From NCBI RefSeq assembly GCF_900078305.2, contig NZ_LT546027.1, positions 124,001 through 188,000 on the forward strand: 64,000 bases of DNA, read 5' to 3'. The position numbers and the translations under genes were made by a program. This DNA comes from Corynebacterium bouchesdurhonense. Its GTDB lineage: Bacteria > Actinomycetota > Actinomycetes > Mycobacteriales > Mycobacteriaceae. This document shows, piece by piece, positions 10,104-19,420 of the stretch; position 1 is the stretch's first letter; every line of letters starts with the position of its first letter. A model generated the notes under the pieces. It saw only the letters and a list, made by a program, of their open reading frames with translations, was not told where the DNA came from and ran no database searches.

Positions 10104-11006
10104 ATGAGCCACCCCGTTCTCGTGATCGCCACCGGCGGCACCATCGCCTCCACCACCGACGCCTCCGGCGCGCGCGTGCCCACCCTCTCCGGCGCCGAGC
10201 TCGTGCGCGCAAGCGGCGCCCCCGCCCGCGCCCTCGACGCAGCGAACCTCGACTCCTCCTCCATCACCCTCGCCGACATCGACGAGCTCGCCGCCCGTAT
10301 TGAGCATTCGCTTGCCGACGCCTCCCTCGCCGGCCTCGTCCTCACCCACGGCACCGACTCCATGGCCGAGACCGCCCTCGCGCTCGACCTCATCCACAGG
10401 GACCCACGCCCCCTCGTCCTCACCGGCGCCCAGCTACCCGCCGACCACCCGGACGCGGACGGGCCCGCCAACCTCCGCGGTGCCGTCGCCGCCGCCGCGG
10501 ACCCGCGGCTTCGCGGCCGCGGCGTTGTCGTCCACTTCGCCGGCCGCACCCTTCCCGCCCGCGGCCTTATCAAGGCATCCACCGAGGACCTCGATGCGTT
10601 CGCAGCGCCCAACAACGCGCCGCCGCGGCCCGCCCCGGTCGCCCGGCGCCCGCTGGACGGGATCCGCGTGCCCATCCTCCGCGCCTGGCCCGGCGCGAGC
10701 GGTGAGCTGGTCCGTGCAGTCGTCGGCGCCGGCGTGGACGGCATCGTCGTCGAGGCCCTCGGCTCCGGCAACGTCTCCGACGCCATGGGCAGCGAGCTCG
10801 CGCGCGCCCTCGGCGCCGGGGTGCCCGTTGTGGTGGCAACCTCCGTCCCGCGCGGCGGCGTCCACTTCGACTACGGCGGCGCCGGCGGGGGCGCCACCCT
10901 CGGCGAGCGCGGCGCCATCGCCGCCGGCGCGCTCAGCCCCGGCCAGGCCCGCATGGCCTTGATCACCGCGCTGGCGTCCGGTACCGACCCCCGCGCCCTC
11001 TTCTAG
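10104..11006 (+). CDS. L-asparaginase (type I/II fold)
   Basis: Hydrolyses L-asparagine to aspartate and ammonia. About 300 aa; motifs TGGTIAST (first catalytic Thr) and LTHGTDSMAETAL (second Thr and Asp) are present, as is LTGAQLPADHPDADGPANL, typical of the asparaginase N-domain. The C-domain (VDGIVVEALGSGNVSDAM) is complete. No signal peptide starts at ATG 10104, so the enzyme is probably cytoplasmic. A GTG three codons upstream is an alternative start; ribosome sites are weak, and a leaderless transcript is possible. Its stop shares CTAG (11003-11006) with the convergent dinB. Confidence 0.88.
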   Translation: MSHPVLVIATGGTIASTTDASGARVPTLSGAELVRASGAPARALDAANLDSSSITLADIDELAARIEHSLADASLAGLVLTHGTDSMAETALALDLIHRDPRPLVLTGAQLPADHPDADGPANLRGAVAAAADPRLRGRGVVVHFAGRTLPARGLIKASTEDLDAFAAPNNAPPRPAPVARRPLDGIRVPILRAWPGASGELVRAVVGAGVDGIVVEALGSGNVSDAMGSELARALGAGVPVVVATSVPRGGVHFDYGGAGGGATLGERGAIAAGALSPGQARMALITALASGTDPRALF

Positions 11007-12391
11007 TCGCCCTCCTCCCGGCCAGCGAGCCAATCGCCCCAGTCCAGCGAGTCCAGCGGGTCGCCGGGCGCAAGCTGCGGGTCATCTGCCCGGAAGCTGC
11101 GCACCCGCCCCGGCCCGCTCGCCCGCGTCTCAAACCGCACCGTCACCCAGCCCTTCCCGGCACCTTGCACCCAACCGTGCCCGTACTCGGGGTGGTCCAC
11201 GTCCTGCGTCGCCTGCCACCGCCCAGCCTGCGGCGCGGGCTCACTGACCAGCTCCACCCGGGCCGCACCGTCGCTCACCCCGGCCTCGTAGTCCACCGTC
11301 TCCCGCGCCGGCTTCACTATGGCCTGATCCAGCTCCGGGAACAGCACGTCCTGCAGCGACTCCTCCAGCCCAGAGTAGGACACCCCGACCAGCCTGACCG
11401 GCCCCACCTCGTCGGGGTAGCGCACGATCTTGAACGCGGTGGCCAGCAGCGTCTCTTGGTCGTCCGTCGCGTACGGCAGCGTCGCCGAGCGGGACTCGAT
11501 GTGGAAGTCGCTCATCTTCAGCTTGACGGTGACGGTGCGTGCCCCGCGACCGTCGCGAAGCAGGCGCCTGTGCGACTCCGCCGCGGCGCGCTTCAGGGCC
11601 TCGTCCACCTCCGGCGCCGTGGTCAGGTCCTGCGGGTACGTGTGTTCCGAGGAAATCTGCTTCGACTCCGCGCGCGGGGCCACCGGGCGGTCATCCACCC
11701 CGCGCGCCAGCTGCCACAGCTGCTTGCCCACCACCCCGCCGAGCGCGATCTCCACCTCGCGCTCGCTCAGCGCCGCGAGGTCGCCGATCGTCTCGATCCC
11801 CGCCGCCGACAGTTTCGCCCCAGTCACGGGCCCCACGCCCCACAGCTCGCCGACGGACAGCGGGTGCAGGATCGCCAGCTGCTCCTCCTTCGGTATCACA
11901 AACACCCCGTCCGGCTTGGCAAGCCCGGAGCCGATCTTCGCGTACTGCTTGCCGCTGCCCGCACCGATCGAGCTCGGCAGCCCCGTCTCCTCCTTGATCT
12001 CCGCGCGCAGTTCGTTAGCCCATGCGGTGACTTGCTCCGGGGTCGCGTCGACAAGCAGCTCGGGCTCCAAAAACGCCTCGTCGATGGAGAGCTGCTCCAC
12101 CACGTCCACTCGCCTCGAGATGATCTCGAACACCCTCCGCGACGCCGCCGAGTACACGGGCCTGCGCGGCGCGACCAGCACCGCCTGCGGCCCCACGAGC
12201 CGCGCCGCCCGGTGCGTGGGCATCGCCGAGCGCGCGCCGAACTTGCGCGCCTCGTAGCTCGCACCCGCCACCACCCCGCGGCCCGACACCCCCGCCACCA
12301 GCACGGGCCTGCCCTGCAACGTGGGCCGGGTCAGCTGCTCCACCGACGCGTAGAACGCGTCCATATCAATGTGCAGCACCCAGCGTGACAT
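11003..12391 (-). CDS. dinB: DNA polymerase IV (Y family)
   Basis: Error-prone translesion polymerase, 462 aa. Catalytic motif HIDMDAFYASVEQL (carboxylates), YEARKFGARSAM, and SIDEAFLEPELLVDA (second carboxylate pair) are all intact. These are followed by helix-hairpin-helix regions (GVGPVTGAKLSAAGIETIGD) and a little-finger domain. The C-terminal ~100 residues (from about 365) extend past the usual end with a domain around HPEYGHGWVQGAGKGWVTVR, seen in actinobacterial DinP/DinB2-type proteins. ATG at 12391 chosen by the conserved MSRWVLHIDMD start. It is divergent from a metallophosphoesterase across only 24 bp, and I see no clear LexA box there. Confidence 0.93.
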   Translation of the reverse strand: MSRWVLHIDMDAFYASVEQLTRPTLQGRPVLVAGVSGRGVVAGASYEARKFGARSAMPTHRAARLVGPQAVLVAPRRPVYSAASRRVFEIISRRVDVVEQLSIDEAFLEPELLVDATPEQVTAWANELRAEIKEETGLPSSIGAGSGKQYAKIGSGLAKPDGVFVIPKEEQLAILHPLSVGELWGVGPVTGAKLSAAGIETIGDLAALSEREVEIALGGVVGKQLWQLARGVDDRPVAPRAESKQISSEHTYPQDLTTAPEVDEALKRAAAESHRRLLRDGRGARTVTVKLKMSDFHIESRSATLPYATDDQETLLATAFKIVRYPDEVGPVRLVGVSYSGLEESLQDVLFPELDQAIVKPARETVDYEAGVSDGAARVELVSEPAPQAGRWQATQDVDHPEYGHGWVQGAGKGWVTVRFETRASGPGRVRSFRADDPQLAPGDPLDSLDWGDWLAGREEGD

Positions 12392-12415
12392 GTCCCTTAC
12401 GCTACCGTGGGCTGC

Positions 12416-13099
12416 ATGGAACCCATTCTCGCGCTCGCAGACGTCCACCTCGGCCGGAAGCAGACCGGGGACAGGAAGCTCGGCCCCGGCCTCGACTGGG
12501 CGCTGCGCGCGATGGAGCGGGCCGCGGACGCCGGTTGCGGCCACCTTGTCATGCTCGGCGACATCATCGACCGCAAGCGGTTCACCGAGCACACCTACGC
12601 CGAGGTTGACCAGTTCTTCCGCCGGGGCGTCGAGCTCTTCGACACCGTCTTGTTCACCGCCGGCAACCACGACGCGCACCACACCCTCACGCTGCCGCCC
12701 GGCGTGACCGCCGCCGGGTCGAGCCCCGCCACCTACCGCGCCGGCGGCTGGGCGCTCCACACCGCTGCTGTGGAGGTGGACCGCGACCCGCGGCGGCTCG
12801 CTCGGAGCTTTCCTTTGCCTTTCGACGCCACCTTGAACCTCGGCCTCCTCCACAGCAGCGTCACCGGCGAGTACAGCAACAACCCCTGCCTGCCCTGCAC
12901 CACCGAGGAGCTCACCGCCCTTGGTTACGACGCCTGGCTGCTTGGCCACGTGCACCAGCCGGTCACGCTCTCCCAGCGGCCGTTCATCGGCTGGGTGGGC
13001 ATGGGCCGCGCCCTCGCGGTCTCGCCCGGGGCCGCGGGCGGCGTGGACATCCGCGAGATCCCGACAGATCACGCAAAGGTGAGGTCCGTCGGGTCATAG
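12416..13099 (+). CDS. Metallophosphoesterase (SbcD/MPE superfamily)
   Basis: 227-aa calcineurin-like phosphoesterase. The five metal-binding blocks are visible: ALADVHLGRKQTG (DxH), MLGDIIDRKRF (GDxxDR), FTAGNHDAHH (GNHD), GLLHSSVTG (H), and WLLGHVHQP (GHxH). The order and spacing resemble SbcD/Mre11-like exonuclease cores, but there is no C-terminal capping domain and no SbcC partner nearby, so the substrate is open. ATG 12416 chosen over GTG 12407. It is divergent from dinB and overlaps the 3' end of the HNH endonuclease gene by 31 nt on the opposite strand, so three nucleic-acid enzymes sit together. Confidence 0.85.
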   Translation: MEPILALADVHLGRKQTGDRKLGPGLDWALRAMERAADAGCGHLVMLGDIIDRKRFTEHTYAEVDQFFRRGVELFDTVLFTAGNHDAHHTLTLPPGVTAAGSSPATYRAGGWALHTAAVEVDRDPRRLARSFPLPFDATLNLGLLHSSVTGEYSNNPCLPCTTEELTALGYDAWLLGHVHQPVTLSQRPFIGWVGMGRALAVSPGAAGGVDIREIPTDHAKVRSVGS

Positions 13100-14361
13100 C
13101 CGGCCCCGTCTCCGCCCGGCACCCGGGCGGGCAGGCAGCGGTTCTGGGTGACGTAGCGGGATCCGTCGATGAACTGGAACTCGATCTGGCCGGACGTGAT
13201 GTGGATGTGCGCCAGCCCGTGCGTGACCTTGGAGTGGCAGCTCGAGCACAGCGGGATCAGGTTGCTCACGTTCGTCTCGCCCCCTGCCGCCCAATCCCGG
13301 ATGTGGTGGATCTGGATAAATCTGCTGTGCGTGCACCCGGGCATCGCGCACTGGTGGCCCCACACCGCGAGCAGGGCCGCCACCTGGGCATCCGTTGCGA
13401 GGCGCTGCTGCCTACCGACGTACAAGTTCAGCCCGTCCCCGTCCAGCAGGTGGCCCCGCGCCACTGCGTTGGCCACGAATCCCCTGATCACGCTCGAGGG
13501 CGCCTGCGGGTTCTGCGGCATCCACACCCGGCCGTCCTCCGTGCAGATGATGTTCACGTGCGCGCCGGGGGCGCGCAGCGGGCTCGCCGGGTTTGTGCGC
13601 ACCATGCCGATCATGGTGATGAAAGCGTCATACAGCTGGTCCTTCAGCGGCGGGCCGAAGCGCGAGGGCAGCCGGAGGATATCCTCCGCGCTCATCTTGG
13701 TTCTCGGCCTCGGCGGAGCCTCCATAGTTGCGGGGCACGCCTCCTCTTCCTCCCCGTCGTCTTCACCCGCCGCCGATTCCGCGCTCTTCCCGCTGGCGGC
13801 GAGCTCGGCCACCTTCAGCGCGGCCACGAACTCCTGGCCCGCCACGGCCGGGAGCAGGAACTCGCCTTTGAGCATCCCGTCCTCCCGCGTGCGGAACCGG
13901 AGGTACGGCTCGGTCGGATCCCGTTTCTCCGTCTTCTCCGCCCCGGCGAGCGCCGCCATGAGTTCGGAGCGGCACAGCGTGGTGGCCAGCGCGAGCAGGT
14001 GGGACTGGTTCTCCTCGGTGAGGTACTTCGTGAGCAGCCGGACGGTGGTGTAGTCCAGCTCTCCCTTGGCAAACGCCTCCCCGATCAGCGTAAAGCGCCG
14101 GAGCGCCGTGCCCACCTGCACGTACTCGTAGGCCGTGGTGGTGGCGTAGTTGAGCTCTCTGGCCAGCCAGCTTGCGGTGCTGACGGCGCCGAAGTGCTCC
14201 GCCAGATCCTCCTCGTCGAAGCGGGCGATGTGCTCGAGCAGGAGCGCCTTTTCGCTGTTGACCGCCCGGTGGTGGGTGCGGATGGTTTCGGCGAGCTCGC
14301 GGGCCTCCTCGCTCGGTGGGCTGGCTACTTTCGACGGGTCGGGTGCGGTGGTGACAGTCAT
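13069..14361 (-). CDS. DUF222 / HNH endonuclease (13E12-type repeat family)
   Basis: 430-aa protein with the actinobacterial DUF222 domain (residues about 15-290) and a C-terminal HNH nuclease domain. The nuclease part shows HQCAMPGCTHSRFIQIHHI, then an Asn (GGETNVSNLIPLC) and CSSCHSKVTHGL, i.e. two zinc-binding CxxC pairs and the catalytic His/Asn. Such proteins are often multicopy and scattered (13E12 family of mycobacteria). The start ATG has GGGGGAAAC upstream. An SOS-like box (14442-14457) lies 80 nt upstream, suggesting DNA-damage induction; two palindromic repeat units (14484-14650) lie behind it. Biological role of the family not established. Confidence 0.88.
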   Translation of the reverse strand: MTVTTAPDPSKVASPPSEEARELAETIRTHHRAVNSEKALLLEHIARFDEEDLAEHFGAVSTASWLARELNYATTTAYEYVQVGTALRRFTLIGEAFAKGELDYTTVRLLTKYLTEENQSHLLALATTLCRSELMAALAGAEKTEKRDPTEPYLRFRTREDGMLKGEFLLPAVAGQEFVAALKVAELAASGKSAESAAGEDDGEEEEACPATMEAPPRPRTKMSAEDILRLPSRFGPPLKDQLYDAFITMIGMVRTNPASPLRAPGAHVNIICTEDGRVWMPQNPQAPSSVIRGFVANAVARGHLLDGDGLNLYVGRQQRLATDAQVAALLAVWGHQCAMPGCTHSRFIQIHHIRDWAAGGETNVSNLIPLCSSCHSKVTHGLAHIHITSGQIEFQFIDGSRYVTQNRCLPARVPGGDGAGYDPTDLTFA

Positions 14362-14441
14362 GGTGTTTCCCCCGGTGGTGTGCTGTTGCGGCTGTCTTGG
14401 GGGAGACATTAGAGGAGCGCGCCGACACGATGTTCGGACGT

Positions 14442-14457
14442 TCGACCACATGTTCGA
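14442..14457. promoter_or_regulatory. Putative LexA (SOS) box upstream of the DUF222/HNH gene
   Basis: On the minus strand the 16-mer reads TCGAACATGTGGTCGA. Against the C. glutamicum LexA consensus as I recall it (TCGAA[A/C]ANNTGTTCGA), 13 of 14 specified positions match. It lies 80 nt upstream of the ATG at 14361. Confidence 0.5.
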
Positions 14458-14483
14458 ACACAAGGCTACACCCAGGCGCCATT

Positions 14484-14650
14484 TTCCGCGCGGCGGAATA
14501 CCCTGAACCAGAGGTTGAGAGTGTTCCGCCCGGCGGAACAACGGGCGACGGGCAACGCGGGCGGCGTTCGATCTACGCCCGGTTCGCGGCCACAGTTCCG
14601 CCGGGCGGAAAACCTTCAAGTGGTGCTTGAGGGTGTTCCGCCGGGCGGAA
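14484..14650. repeat. Two-unit palindromic repeat element (REP/BIME-like), four 15-bp palindromes
   Basis: Four copies of the palindrome TTCCGCCSGGCGGAA: 14484-14498 (TTCCGCGCGGCGGAA), 14524-14538, 14596-14610 and 14636-14650. They form two units, each two palindromes exactly 40 nt apart, start to start. Inside each unit the spacer is itself a dyad (CCTTCAAG tggtg CTTGAGGG in unit 2; CTGAACC aga GGTTGAG in unit 1), so each unit can fold into one long hairpin. A fifth single palindrome is at 50589. It occupies most of the 311-nt gap between the HNH gene and ileS. Confidence 0.8.
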
Positions 14651-14672
14651 AACGTCGAGAAGCAACAGCCCC

Positions 14673-17600
14673 CTACTGCTTGGTCACGGTCGCGGTGACA
14701 CCGTCGATGACCTGGACACCGCCGCCGAGCGGATCCGTGACCACCACGAAATCGGTGGCCAGGGTCTCGGCCGCGATGTGGTCCGCGTGACGCTCGGCCC
14801 ACTCGGCGCGGTCGGCGGGCACGGACAGGCGCACGGCAATGCGGTCCGACACCTCGAGGCCGGCCTGCTTGCGGGCGTCCTGCAGGCCGCGGATCACGTC
14901 GGCGGCCCAACCCTCGGCCTCGAGCTCCTCTGTCACGCGGGTGTCGAGGACCACCAGGCCCACCGTGCCGTCGGCGCTCTCCACGCGCGCGGTGCTATCC
15001 GGATCCTCGGCGACAAGGCGCTCGGTGTACAGCTCGGGCGTGAGCACGATGTCACCGTCCACCACAACGTTCTCACCCTCGCGGACGTAATTTCCGGCCT
15101 TGACGTTCTTGATCGCGCGCTGGACGTCGCGGCCCAGCTGCGGGCCGGCCGCCTTCGCGTTCACAACCACCTCAAAGGAGCCGGCGGAATCCACGTCGGA
15201 GGTGAGGTCGATCTCCTTCACGTTCACCTCGTCGCGGATCACGGGCGCGAAATCGCGCAGCGCGTCGGCATTCGGCATCGCCACCGTGAGCTTCGGCAGC
15301 GGCAGGCGATTGCGCAGCTTGCGGGCCTTGCGTACCGACGACGCCGACGAGCACACCGCACGAGTGGCGTCCATCGCCGTAACCAGATCCGCGTCCGCCG
15401 GGAACTCCTCGGCGCTCGGGAAGTCTGTGAGGTGGACCGAGCGCTCACCCGTCAGGCCGCGCCAGATCACCTCGGAGATGTACGGCAGCAGCGGGGCGGA
15501 AACTCGGGTGAGCACCTCGAGCACGGTGTAGAGGGTGTCAAACGCCTCGGGGTGCGCCTCCTGGCCCTCCCAGAAGCGGTCGCGGGAGCGGCGGACGTAC
15601 CAGTTGGTCAGCGTGTCGGCGAAGCGGCGGATCTCGTCGCAGGCGTCGGCGATGCGGGTGTCGTCCAGCGCCTCCCCCACCGCAGCGACCATATCGTGCG
15701 TCTTGGCCAGGATGTAGCGGTCGAGCACGTCGGTGGAGTCCACGGACCACGACGCGTCGCGGGACGAGTACAGCTGCAGGAAGGTGTAGGCGTTCCAGAT
15801 CGGCAGGATGGCCTGGCGCACGCCGTCACGGATGCCCTGCTCGGTGACGATCAGGTTGCCGCCGCGCAGGATCGGCGAGGACATGAGGAACCAGCGCATC
15901 GCGTCCGAGCCGTCCCGGTCGAACACCTCGTTGACGTTGGGGTAGTTGCCCTTGGACTTGGACATCTTCAGGCCGTCGCTGCCGAGCACGATGCCGTGCG
16001 CGACCACCTTCTTGAAAGCGACGCGGTCGAACAGCGCCGTGGACAGCACGTGCTGGACATAGAACCAGCCACGGCTCTGGCCGGAGTACTCCACGATGAA
16101 GTCCGCGGGCTGGCGGGCCTCGAACTCTTCCGCGTTCTCGAACGGGTAGTGGTACTGCGCAAACGGCATGGAGCCGGACTCGAACCAGCAGTCCAGCACG
16201 TCCGGAACGCGGCGCATGGTGGACTGGCCGGTCGGGTCGTCCGGGTTCGGGCGGGTCAGCTCGTCAATGTGCGGGCGGTGCAGGGACTGCGGGCGCACGC
16301 CGAAGTCGCGCTCCAGCTCGTCCAGCGAGCCGTAGACATCCACGCGCGGGTACTCCGGGTTGTCCGACACCCACGCCGGCACCGGCGAGCCCCAGTAGCG
16401 CGTGCGGGAGATATTCCAGTCGCGGGCGCCCTCGAGCCACTTGCCGAACTGGCCGTCGCGCATGTGGGACGGGATCCAGTCGATCTCCTGGTTCAGCTCC
16501 ACCATCCGGTCGCGCACGTCGGTGACCTTCACAAACCAAGCCGGCAGGGCCATGTAGATCAGCGGCTCGCCGGAGCGCCAGGAGTGCGGGTAGGAGTGCA
16601 CGATGGTCTGGTCGCGCACCACGCGGCCGGCGGCGCGCAGGTCGCGGATGATGTCGCGGTTGGCGTCGAAGACCAGCTTGCCCGCATAGTCCGGCACCAG
16701 CGAGGTGAACTTGCCGTCGGCGTCGACCGGGATCACCAGGGGGATGTTGTACTCCTGGCAGGTGTACATATCGTCCTCGCCGAAGGCGGGCGCCTGGTGG
16801 ACCACGCCGGTGCCGTCCTCGGTGGTGACGTAGTCGGCGTTGAGCACCATGAACGCGTTCTCGGTGTCGCGGAAGTAGTCGAAGACCGGCTCGTACTCCA
16901 GGCCCTCCAGCTCAGCGCCGGTGAAGGTATCTACCACCTCGCGGGACTCGCCGAGCTCCTTGGCGTACGCGCCGACCAGGTCGGAGGCCAGCACCAGCAG
17001 CTGGCCGGCGAAGCCCTCGGCGCCGTCCTCGCCGACGCGCACGAGTGCGTACTCGACCGCGGGGTGAACCGCCAGGGCAAGGTTGGACGGGAGGGTCCAG
17101 GGGGTGGTGGTCCAGGCGATCAGGGATGCGTCGGCAAGCAATGCGTGCTCCTGCAGCGTGCGCTCGGCCGCGAACCCCTGCCGCGCGCCGCGCACCGGCA
17201 GCGCGACGGTCACGGTCGGGTCCTGGCGCTCCCGGTAGGAGTCATCCAGGCGGGTCTCCTGGTTCGACAGCGGAGTGTGCTCAGCCCAGGAGTACGGCAG
17301 GACGCGGAAGCCTTGGTAGATCAGGCCCTTGTCATACAGTTCCTTGAACGCCCACATGACAGACTCCATGTACTCCGGGTCCATGGTCTTGTAGCCGTTC
17401 TCAAAGTCCACCCAGCGGGCCTGCCGGGTGACGTAGTCCTCCCACTCGTCCGCGTAGTGCATGACGGACTTGGCGCAGTACTCGTTGAACTTCTCCAGGC
17501 CCATCTCCTCGATCTGGGCCTTGTCGGTGATGCCGAGCTGCTTCTCCGCCTCCAGCTCCGCGGGCAGGCCGTGGCAGTCCCACCCGAACACGCGCGGAAC

Positions 17601-17858
17601 GTGGTAGCCCTGCTGCGTGCGGTAGCGGGGAACGATGTCTTTGACGTAGCCCGTGAGCAGGTGGCCGTAGTGCGGCAGGCCGTTGGCAAACGGCGGCCCG
17701 TCGTTAAAGACGTACTCCTCGCAGCCCGCGCGGTTCTGCAACGATGCCTGGAACGTGCCGTCGCTGTTCCAGTAGTCCAGCACCACGCGCTCCATATCGG
17801 GGAACCTGGAGCTGCCGCCGGTCATGTCGACCTTGGGGTAAACGCCACCTACTGCCAT
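14673..17858 (-). CDS. ileS: Isoleucyl-tRNA synthetase
   Basis: Class I synthetase charging tRNA-Ile, 1061 aa, the long form with an editing (CP1) domain. The HIGH-type motif appears as [20 protein letters not shown] as [13 protein letters not shown], and editing-domain motif [16 protein letters not shown] is present, with the anticodon-binding and C-terminal domains following. I chose ATG 17858 because GGAGG lies 6 nt upstream; in-frame codons five residues earlier fall inside the T-box leader. Expression is controlled by the isoleucine T-box just upstream. The TAG stop is followed within 20 nt by a copy of the GCTTNYCGACG word (14653-14663). Confidence 0.97.
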   Translation of the reverse strand: MAVGGVYPKVDMTGGSSRFPDMERVVLDYWNSDGTFQASLQNRAGCEEYVFNDGPPFANGLPHYGHLLTGYVKDIVPRYRTQQGYHVPRVFGWDCHGLPAELEAEKQLGITDKAQIEEMGLEKFNEYCAKSVMHYADEWEDYVTRQARWVDFENGYKTMDPEYMESVMWAFKELYDKGLIYQGFRVLPYSWAEHTPLSNQETRLDDSYRERQDPTVTVALPVRGARQGFAAERTLQEHALLADASLIAWTTTPWTLPSNLALAVHPAVEYALVRVGEDGAEGFAGQLLVLASDLVGAYAKELGESREVVDTFTGAELEGLEYEPVFDYFRDTENAFMVLNADYVTTEDGTGVVHQAPAFGEDDMYTCQEYNIPLVIPVDADGKFTSLVPDYAGKLVFDANRDIIRDLRAAGRVVRDQTIVHSYPHSWRSGEPLIYMALPAWFVKVTDVRDRMVELNQEIDWIPSHMRDGQFGKWLEGARDWNISRTRYWGSPVPAWVSDNPEYPRVDVYGSLDELERDFGVRPQSLHRPHIDELTRPNPDDPTGQSTMRRVPDVLDCWFESGSMPFAQYHYPFENAEEFEARQPADFIVEYSGQSRGWFYVQHVLSTALFDRVAFKKVVAHGIVLGSDGLKMSKSKGNYPNVNEVFDRDGSDAMRWFLMSSPILRGGNLIVTEQGIRDGVRQAILPIWNAYTFLQLYSSRDASWSVDSTDVLDRYILAKTHDMVAAVGEALDDTRIADACDEIRRFADTLTNWYVRRSRDRFWEGQEAHPEAFDTLYTVLEVLTRVSAPLLPYISEVIWRGLTGERSVHLTDFPSAEEFPADADLVTAMDATRAVCSSASSVRKARKLRNRLPLPKLTVAMPNADALRDFAPVIRDEVNVKEIDLTSDVDSAGSFEVVVNAKAAGPQLGRDVQRAIKNVKAGNYVREGENVVVDGDIVLTPELYTERLVAEDPDSTARVESADGTVGLVVLDTRVTEELEAEGWAADVIRGLQDARKQAGLEVSDRIAVRLSVPADRAEWAERHADHIAAETLATDFVVVTDPLGGGVQVIDGVTATVTKQ

Positions 17859-18047
17859 GTCAATCCTCCACAACGTTTGGCAGGGACGCGACCGAGCCGG
17901 CCTCGCGGTACCACCCTGCTTGGGCCCCGGTGCGGGGCCCCGCTTCGTTTGTGAAGGATGTGACGTCTCCCTTTAACGTCCGGTTCTACTGAGGCAAGCC
18001 CGTTCTTCCGGAACGCTCCCCGGTGATGGCCGGATCAAAGCGGTTTT
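17859..18047 (-). promoter_or_regulatory. T-box riboswitch (isoleucine), translational type
   Basis: The ileS leader contains the canonical T-box bulge sequence AGGGTGGTACCGCG (17905-17917 region, minus strand). Its short stem I (GATCCGGCCATCACCGG) carries the Ile specifier ATC at 18025-18027, followed by GGGAGCGTTCCGGAAGAACG. A GC-rich hairpin (GGGCCCCGCACCGGGGCCC) precedes the T-box. The ribosome site GGAGG (17865-17869) is the likely sequestered element, as known for mycobacterial ileS T-boxes with ultrashort stem I. Uncharged tRNA-Ile would expose the ribosome site. A TAAACT -10-like hexamer lies at 18048-18053. Confidence 0.92.
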
Positions 18048-18075
18048 AGTTTAGCGCAGTTTGCTTGCCGACGGT

Positions 18076-19041
18076 CTACTTGTCACCGTTCGGCGCAAAG
18101 GAACCACGCGATTCCAGCTCCTCGAGCTGGGAGGTGAGCAGCGTCTTCAGGCGGGTGCGGTACTCGCGCTCGAACGTGCGCAGCTCGGCGATGCGGTTCT
18201 CCAGCGCGGTCTGCTGCTGCTTCACCGTGTTCATGATCTCGGTGTGCTTGCGCTCGGCGTCCGCCTGCAGCTGCTTCGCCTGCTCCTCGGCCTTGCGGAT
18301 CTGCGCCTCGGCGCGGGTGTTGGCCTCGGTGGTCGCATCCTGGGCCTTCTTCTCGGCCTCGGAGACGAGCTGGTGAGCGCGCTGCTCCGCGTCGCGGGTG
18401 GTCTGCTCGGCCTTCTTCTGGGCGTCCGCCACCTGCTTCTTGGAGGACTGGTCCGCCTCGGTGAGCTGGCGCTCGGCCGCGCTGCGGGCGTCCGCGAGCA
18501 TGGTCTGGGCCTCGGACTGCGCATCGGAGGTGAGGCGCTCCGCCATCTCCTGGGCTAGGCCGAGGACCTTGGCGGCCTGCACGTGCGTGTCCGCGGTGGC
18601 GGCTGCCGGGGTGGCGGGGGCGACCTTGGTGGCGCCGGCGAGCTGCTGCGGCTGCGCGGACTTCTTCGCCTCCGCCGCCTGCTGGCGTGCGGCCTTGGCC
18701 TCCTCGCGGGCGGCGGCGAGCTCGGACTCCGCCTGCTCCTGCTGCTGCTTCGCCTTGGCCAGGCGCTCCTCGTACTCGCCGCGGAGCTTGGCCTCAACGT
18801 CGCGGCGGATGGCGGCCTCATCGGCGGACTTCACGGGGGCGGCGGCCGCGGGGGCCGCGGGGGCGCCGTTGCCGGCCTCCTCGACGCGGGCGCGCAGGTC
18901 GTCGTTCTCGTCCTGCAGCTGCGCGAGCGTGTCCTCCACCAGGTCGAGGAACTGGTCAACCTCGTCCTCGTTGTAGCCGCGCTTGCCAATCGGCGGCTTG
19001 CTGAATGCGACATTGTGCACGTCTGCTGGTGTCAACGGCAT
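18076..19041 (-). CDS. wag31: Wag31/DivIVA polar growth scaffold
   Basis: Coiled-coil protein that marks negatively curved membrane at cell poles and directs apical peptidoglycan synthesis in Corynebacteriales. 321 aa. The N-terminal DivIVA domain ([20 protein letters not shown], then [20 protein letters not shown]) holds the membrane-binding region. A Pro/Ala linker (about residues 60-75) leads to long Ala/Glu/Gln-rich coiled coils up to residue 300. It ends [14 protein letters not shown]. Located at the downstream end of the dcw cluster next to the yggT and sepF homologues, the standard actinobacterial arrangement. Start supported by AAGGGAAC upstream. Confidence 0.96.
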   Translation of the reverse strand: MPLTPADVHNVAFSKPPIGKRGYNEDEVDQFLDLVEDTLAQLQDENDDLRARVEEAGNGAPAAPAAAAPVKSADEAAIRRDVEAKLRGEYEERLAKAKQQQEQAESELAAAREEAKAARQQAAEAKKSAQPQQLAGATKVAPATPAAATADTHVQAAKVLGLAQEMAERLTSDAQSEAQTMLADARSAAERQLTEADQSSKKQVADAQKKAEQTTRDAEQRAHQLVSEAEKKAQDATTEANTRAEAQIRKAEEQAKQLQADAERKHTEIMNTVKQQQTALENRIAELRTFEREYRTRLKTLLTSQLEELESRGSFAPNGDK

Positions 19042-19102
19042 TGGCGTTCCCTTCGATCCGTGTTTTTCATGCTTTTACAAGTTATACCCCGAAGTCGCCT
19101 TT

Positions 19103-19411
19103 TCAGGCGAGAGCCGGACGCACCATCAGGCCCCCGATCAGCGCCTGGGCCACCATCAAAATCAGGAACAGGACAATCACGCTGACGTCCAAGCCGATGC
19201 CGCCGCCCATGGGCAGCGGCGGGATGAGGCGGCGCAGGGCCTTCACCGGCGGGTCGGTGATGCGGAAAAGCGGCTCCGCGGTGAGCATGAACCACCGCGG
19301 CGGGTCGAACTGCTTGGAGAAGGCCTCGATCATCTCCACGATGATGCGGATGACCACCACCAGCATGTAGAGCCCCACAAGGGCGTACAGAATCGCTCCG
19401 AAATAAGCCAC
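19103..19411 (-). CDS. YggT-family membrane protein
   Basis: 102-aa integral membrane protein with two hydrophobic segments (LYALVGLYMLVVVIRIIVEM near the N-terminus and SVIVLFLILMVAQALIGGLM near the C-terminus) flanking the family motif FRITDPPVKALRRLIPPLP. YggT/YlmG proteins are linked to division and membrane-protein distribution in bacteria and plastids; the biochemical role is unknown. It sits 9 nt downstream of sepF and upstream of wag31, fitting the sepF-ylmG-divIVA order. Confidence 0.92.
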   Translation of the reverse strand: MAYFGAILYALVGLYMLVVVIRIIVEMIEAFSKQFDPPRWFMLTAEPLFRITDPPVKALRRLIPPLPMGGGIGLDVSVIVLFLILMVAQALIGGLMVRPALA

Positions 19412-19420
19412 GGCTTAAGG

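Noticed and set aside
14484-14650. Possible CRISPR array
   Set aside because: Only four repeats, each a 15-bp palindrome; spacings alternate 40, 72, 40 nt, the spacers inside pairs are themselves self-complementary, and no cas genes are present.
14778-17954. A 1058-codon open frame on the plus strand antisense to ileS, and similar long antisense frames elsewhere (for example 107-1576, 3090-5093)
   Set aside because: High third-position GC on the real strand leaves few stops in the complementary frame; the translated products are His/Arg/Val-rich without any domain, and the opposite strand carries clear essential genes.
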